This document shows positions 7,273 through 8,996 of a DNA stretch of 8,996 nucleotides, piece after piece. Source of the DNA: an uncultured Clostridia bacterium (GTDB lineage: Bacteria; Bacillota; Clostridia; Christensenellales; Borkfalkiaceae); NCBI GenBank assembly GCA_947629875.1, contig CANRFK010000051.1, positions 1 through 8,996 on the forward strand, given 5' to 3'. Positions within the stretch are counted from its first letter, which is position 1. Each line of letters starts with the position of its first letter. The translations under genes and the position numbers were made by a program. The notes under the pieces are model-generated. The model saw nothing but the letters and a program-made list of their open reading frames with translations. It made no database searches and was not told the origin of the DNA.

Positions 7273-7537
7273 CGTCGGCACAAACGCCGCTTTGAGCCCT
7301 TCGCGCAAGCGCAAAGGGCAAGTGCGCTTCCCCGTGCCTCCTCTTCGCAAAAAACCTTTCTTGGAAATCTTTTTTGTGAGGAAAAGCGGTGGGGAGTGAT
7401 TGCCCCCTTCTTGGGAGCCTCCCTGATTTTGCCCCCTCTGTGGGAGGGACGTAGTGGGAGCCTTTCTGATTTTGCCCCCCTCCGTGGGAAGGGGGTAGGG
7501 GGGTGGGGCTTTGCCCCTGTCATGACGGCGAAATTAC
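7273..7537 (+). other. Long leader between THF aptamer and folT
   Basis: About 265 bases without a gene. From left to right: a strong hairpin GCCCTT (7296-7301) with AAGGGC (7314-7319) and an inner GCG/CGC stem, lacking a T-run; an A/T-rich palindromic part in which CGCAAAAAA (about 7347-7355) can pair with TTTTTTGTG (about 7370-7378); then G/C-tract repeats. THF riboswitch leaders usually place the expression platform close to the aptamer, so this spacing suggests that extra DNA was inserted. Confidence 0.65.
7412..7495 (+). repeat. Tandem imperfect direct repeat, 43-base period
   Basis: Unit 1 (7412-7448) and unit 2 (7455-about 7495) both read TGGGAGCCT..CTGATTTTG, then a C-tract, then TC.GTGGGA and a G-tract. 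Within each unit the C-tract and G-tract can pair, so each makes its own hairpin. A decayed third piece, GCCCCCTTC (7402-7410), precedes unit 1. These look like copies of an intergenic repeat family. Confidence 0.75.
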
Positions 7538-7564
7538 GGACCTCTCTCTGCGGGAGGTTTTTTT
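7538..7564 (+). terminator. Hairpin with T-run that buries the folT Shine-Dalgarno site
   Basis: ACCTCTC (7540-7546) pairs with GGGAGGT (7552-7558) around a 5-base loop, one pair being G-T, and seven T residues follow directly (7558-7564). GGGAGG (7552-7557) is also the ribosome binding site, eight bases before the ATG at 7566. The same hairpin could therefore stop transcription and hide the ribosome site, and is the likely switch point of the THF riboswitch. Confidence 0.75.
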
Positions 7565-7565
7565 A

Positions 7566-8462
7566 ATGTCCAAAAATTATAAGCGCAGCATGCTCTGCAT
7601 CGGCATTTTGCTCGCCGTCCTCGGCCTCATCTCGGCGGCGCTCGGGCTGTGCACGGAGAAGGGCTGGCTCATGCCCGCCGCGCCCGCATGGTATTCCGTC
7701 GTATGCTTTTCCCTTGCCGCCGTCGCGCTCTTCGCGCTCCTCGCGCTTCTCGCGCTCGTGTTCTCCTCAAAACACGAAAAACGCAAAACACTGCTCGTTT
7801 TCCGCCTTATTTTTTCGGATTTCCTGCTCGAAAAGACGGCGGCGAAGCGCGTCGCCTACATCGGCGTTGTGGCGGCGCTGTGCATCGTGAGCAACATGTT
7901 CGAGATCAAATTTGCGACGACGCAGTTTTCTTTCACGCTCCTCACTTCCGTGCTCGCGGGCATTCTTTTGGGGGGCATCCCCGGTTTTTGCGCGGTGATG
8001 CTCGGCGACGGGCTCGGCTATCTCGTCAATTCCATGGGATACCCGTACTATTGGTGGGTGGCGCTCTCCTGCGCCGCGATGGCGCTCATCGCGGGGGCGG
8101 TCTGGAAACTGCCCATCAAAAAAAAGGGCGGCGTGTTCGTAAAACTTGCGCTCATCTGCGTCCTCACGCTTGTTCTCTGCTCTGCGGGGATCAACTCGGC
8201 GGGCATGTATTTTATCGGCTTGGATCTCTATATGCCGCACGATGTGTTGGAACTTGCAGTGGAGCGGTTCGGCGGAGAACTCAACTTCGGCGTCTATCTC
8301 GTGATCCGCTTCTTCTTGCTCGGGCAGATCTACAACAGCCTCGTCAATTATGCGCTTCTGTTCGCCATCGTGCCCCTTTTGGAGCGTCTGGCGCACCGCT
8401 CTGCGCCGCCCGTCGCCCCCGAGAGAGGGGAAAGTTCCGCCTCCAACAAGGAAATTCCGTAA
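7566..8462 (+). CDS. folT: Folate-type ECF transporter S component (FolT-like)
   Basis: A 298-residue integral membrane protein that should bind folates and work with a shared ECF energising module (EcfA, EcfA', EcfT) encoded elsewhere. The core S-component is about residues 92-275: KRVAYIGVVAALCIVSNMFE, FSFTLLTSVLAGILLGGIPG, then GDGLGYLVNSMGYPYYWW and further helices near 162-180, 191-212 and 245-272. This is the ECF S-component plan (conserved segment after helix 1, GxxxG-rich helix, GDxLGYL). The THF riboswitch in the leader is independent support for folate as the cargo. Unusually for folate S components (about 170-200 residues), it starts with an extra region of about 90 residues with two hydrophobic segments (11-29 and 43-67). 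It also ends with a Ser/Pro/Glu-rich tail. ATG 7566 was chosen because GGGAGG precedes it by eight bases; an in-frame ATG at 7503 lies in repeat DNA without a ribosome site. Confidence 0.8.
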   Translation: MSKNYKRSMLCIGILLAVLGLISAALGLCTEKGWLMPAAPAWYSVVCFSLAAVALFALLALLALVFSSKHEKRKTLLVFRLIFSDFLLEKTAAKRVAYIGVVAALCIVSNMFEIKFATTQFSFTLLTSVLAGILLGGIPGFCAVMLGDGLGYLVNSMGYPYYWWVALSCAAMALIAGAVWKLPIKKKGGVFVKLALICVLTLVLCSAGINSAGMYFIGLDLYMPHDVLELAVERFGGELNFGVYLVIRFFLLGQIYNSLVNYALLFAIVPLLERLAHRSAPPVAPERGESSASNKEIP

Positions 8463-8484
8463 AATTCACAAAAACCTCAAATCC

Positions 8485-8513
8485 GTCAACCGCTTGCGGT
8501 TGACTTTTGTTTT
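8485..8513 (+). terminator. Intrinsic terminator after folT
   Basis: GTCAACCG (8485-8492) and CGGTTGAC (8497-8504) form a perfect 8-bp stem with a CTTG loop, followed by TTTTGTTTT. It begins 22 bases after the folT stop. Confidence 0.9.
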
Positions 8514-8529
8514 CGCGCGGTGTTATAAT
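8500..8529 (+). promoter_or_regulatory. Promoter of lgt, -35 inside the upstream terminator
   Basis: TTGACT (8500-8505) and TATAAT (8524-8529) are separated by 18 bases. Initiation near 8536 gives a short leader of about 22 bases containing the strong ribosome site AAGGAGAGG (8546-8554). The -35 box is the last five bases of the terminator hairpin plus the first T of its T-run. A short TACAA/TTGTA inverted repeat (8533-8544) covers the start site. Confidence 0.75.
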
Positions 8530-8557
8530 AGATACAAGTTTGTACAAGGAGAGGTCT

Positions 8558-8996
8558 ATGCAGTCGCTCTTGCTCAATCCCATGTTCGGCGTCAGCCCGG
8601 ACGGAAAGGGGTTGTATATCTTTACATTGGACATCCGCTATTATGCCCTCTGCATCGTCACGGGCATGATCATCGCGGCGTGTCTTTCGGCGCTCCTCAT
8701 GAAGAGGAGAAACATGGCGCCCGATTTCATCTTTACGCTGTTCATCGTGTGTATTCCGTCGGCGATCGTCATGGCGCGGCTTTTCTTCTGTTGGACGAAG
8801 CCGCTCCCCATCGAAGATTGGTACAAGATCCACGAGGGCGGGCTCTCCATCATCGGCGGCGTCATCGGCGGCGTCACGGCAGGGCTCATCGTCTGCCTCG
8901 TGAAGAAGATCAACTTCCTGCGCGCGGCGGACTGCGTCGTCATCACCATTCTGTTCGCACAGGCGCTCGGGAGGTTGGGGAACTTCTTCAACCAAG
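8558..8996 (+). CDS. lgt: Prolipoprotein diacylglyceryl transferase, N-terminal half, 3' partial
   Basis: 146 codons are visible before the window ends; the frame has no stop. The ATG follows AAGGAGAGG. Lgt transfers diacylglycerol from phosphatidylglycerol to the lipobox cysteine of prelipoproteins in the cytoplasmic membrane. Diagnostic pieces are LDIRYYALCIVTGMIIAA (residues 25-42, first helix with the conserved YxL), the substrate-site segment EGGLSIIGGVIGGVTAGL, and at the very end GRLGNFFNQ, the start of the Lgt signature GRxGNFxNxE. At least four hydrophobic segments are seen. The family is usually 250-330 residues, so roughly half is missing. It is separated from folT by its own terminator and promoter. 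Confidence 0.95.
   Translation, partial: MQSLLLNPMFGVSPDGKGLYIFTLDIRYYALCIVTGMIIAACLSALLMKRRNMAPDFIFTLFIVCIPSAIVMARLFFCWTKPLPIEDWYKIHEGGLSIIGGVIGGVTAGLIVCLVKKINFLRAADCVVITILFAQALGRLGNFFNQ

Noticed and set aside
7340..7380. A/T-rich palindrome with AAAAAA and TTTTTT in the folT leader as a terminator
   Set aside because: The stem next to the T-run is weak and low in GC; the T residues are needed for the pairing itself, so it lacks the shape of an intrinsic terminator.
7092..7523. N-terminal extension of the DUF421 protein to 7523
   Set aside because: The added 144 residues are the riboswitch and repeat leader read on the opposite strand; DUF421 proteins begin at the first membrane helix, which starts at ATG 7091.
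7649..8503. A 284-codon plus-strand frame overlapping folT
   Set aside because: It reads folT in another frame, is very rich in Arg and Ala and runs through the folT stop towards the terminator.
8533..8544. TACAA-GT-TTGTA inverted repeat over the lgt start site as a repressor operator
   Set aside because: The arms are only five bases and AT-rich, which occurs readily by chance; no repressor gene is nearby.

Overview
The window looks like chromosomal DNA from a GC-rich anaerobic Clostridia-type Firmicute. The evidence is the 2-hydroxyacyl-CoA-dehydratase activase-like protein, a DUF421/DUF4363 gene pair, an ECF folate transporter under a tetrahydrofolate (THF) riboswitch, strong Shine-Dalgarno sites, and sigma-A-type promoters with TTGACA/TATAAT boxes. 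The order or species cannot be fixed from the sequence alone.

Bases 1-4287, plus strand: four genes run head to tail, and every junction is a 4-base ATGA overlap. First is the C-terminal part of an acyl-CoA dehydratase activase/DUF2229 protein (its 5' end lies outside the window). Second is its HgdB-like partner. Third is a DarT-type DNA ADP-ribosyltransferase carrying an unusual N-terminal Tudor-like domain and a charged coiled coil. Fourth is a DarG-type macrodomain antitoxin. The toxin-antitoxin pair is therefore wired translationally to the end of a metabolic operon. A two-way hairpin terminator closes this block.

Bases 4376-5511, minus strand: a cation diffusion facilitator with an almost ideal promoter placed so close to the ATG that the message should be leaderless. 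Bases 5512-5994 hold no gene. They contain dispersed-repeat fragments and a perfect 18-bp inverted repeat.

Bases 5995-7183, minus strand: a two-gene operon, a DUF421 (YetF-like) membrane protein followed by a DUF4363 protein with a 7-base overlap, ending in a strong terminator. Its probable promoter shares its -10 region with a divergent promoter.

Bases 7135-8462, plus strand: the divergent promoter leads straight into a THF riboswitch aptamer (7168-7272). After a long leader with tandem repeats, a hairpin that contains the Shine-Dalgarno site and ends in a T-run sits against the start codon of a FolT-like ECF substrate-binding subunit. Bases 8485-8996: a terminator whose 3' arm also forms the -35 box of the next promoter, then the N-terminal half of lgt, cut by the window edge.

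The most unusual items are the DarTG pair with its fused N-terminal module and its coupling to the activase operon, and the remote expression platform of the THF riboswitch.
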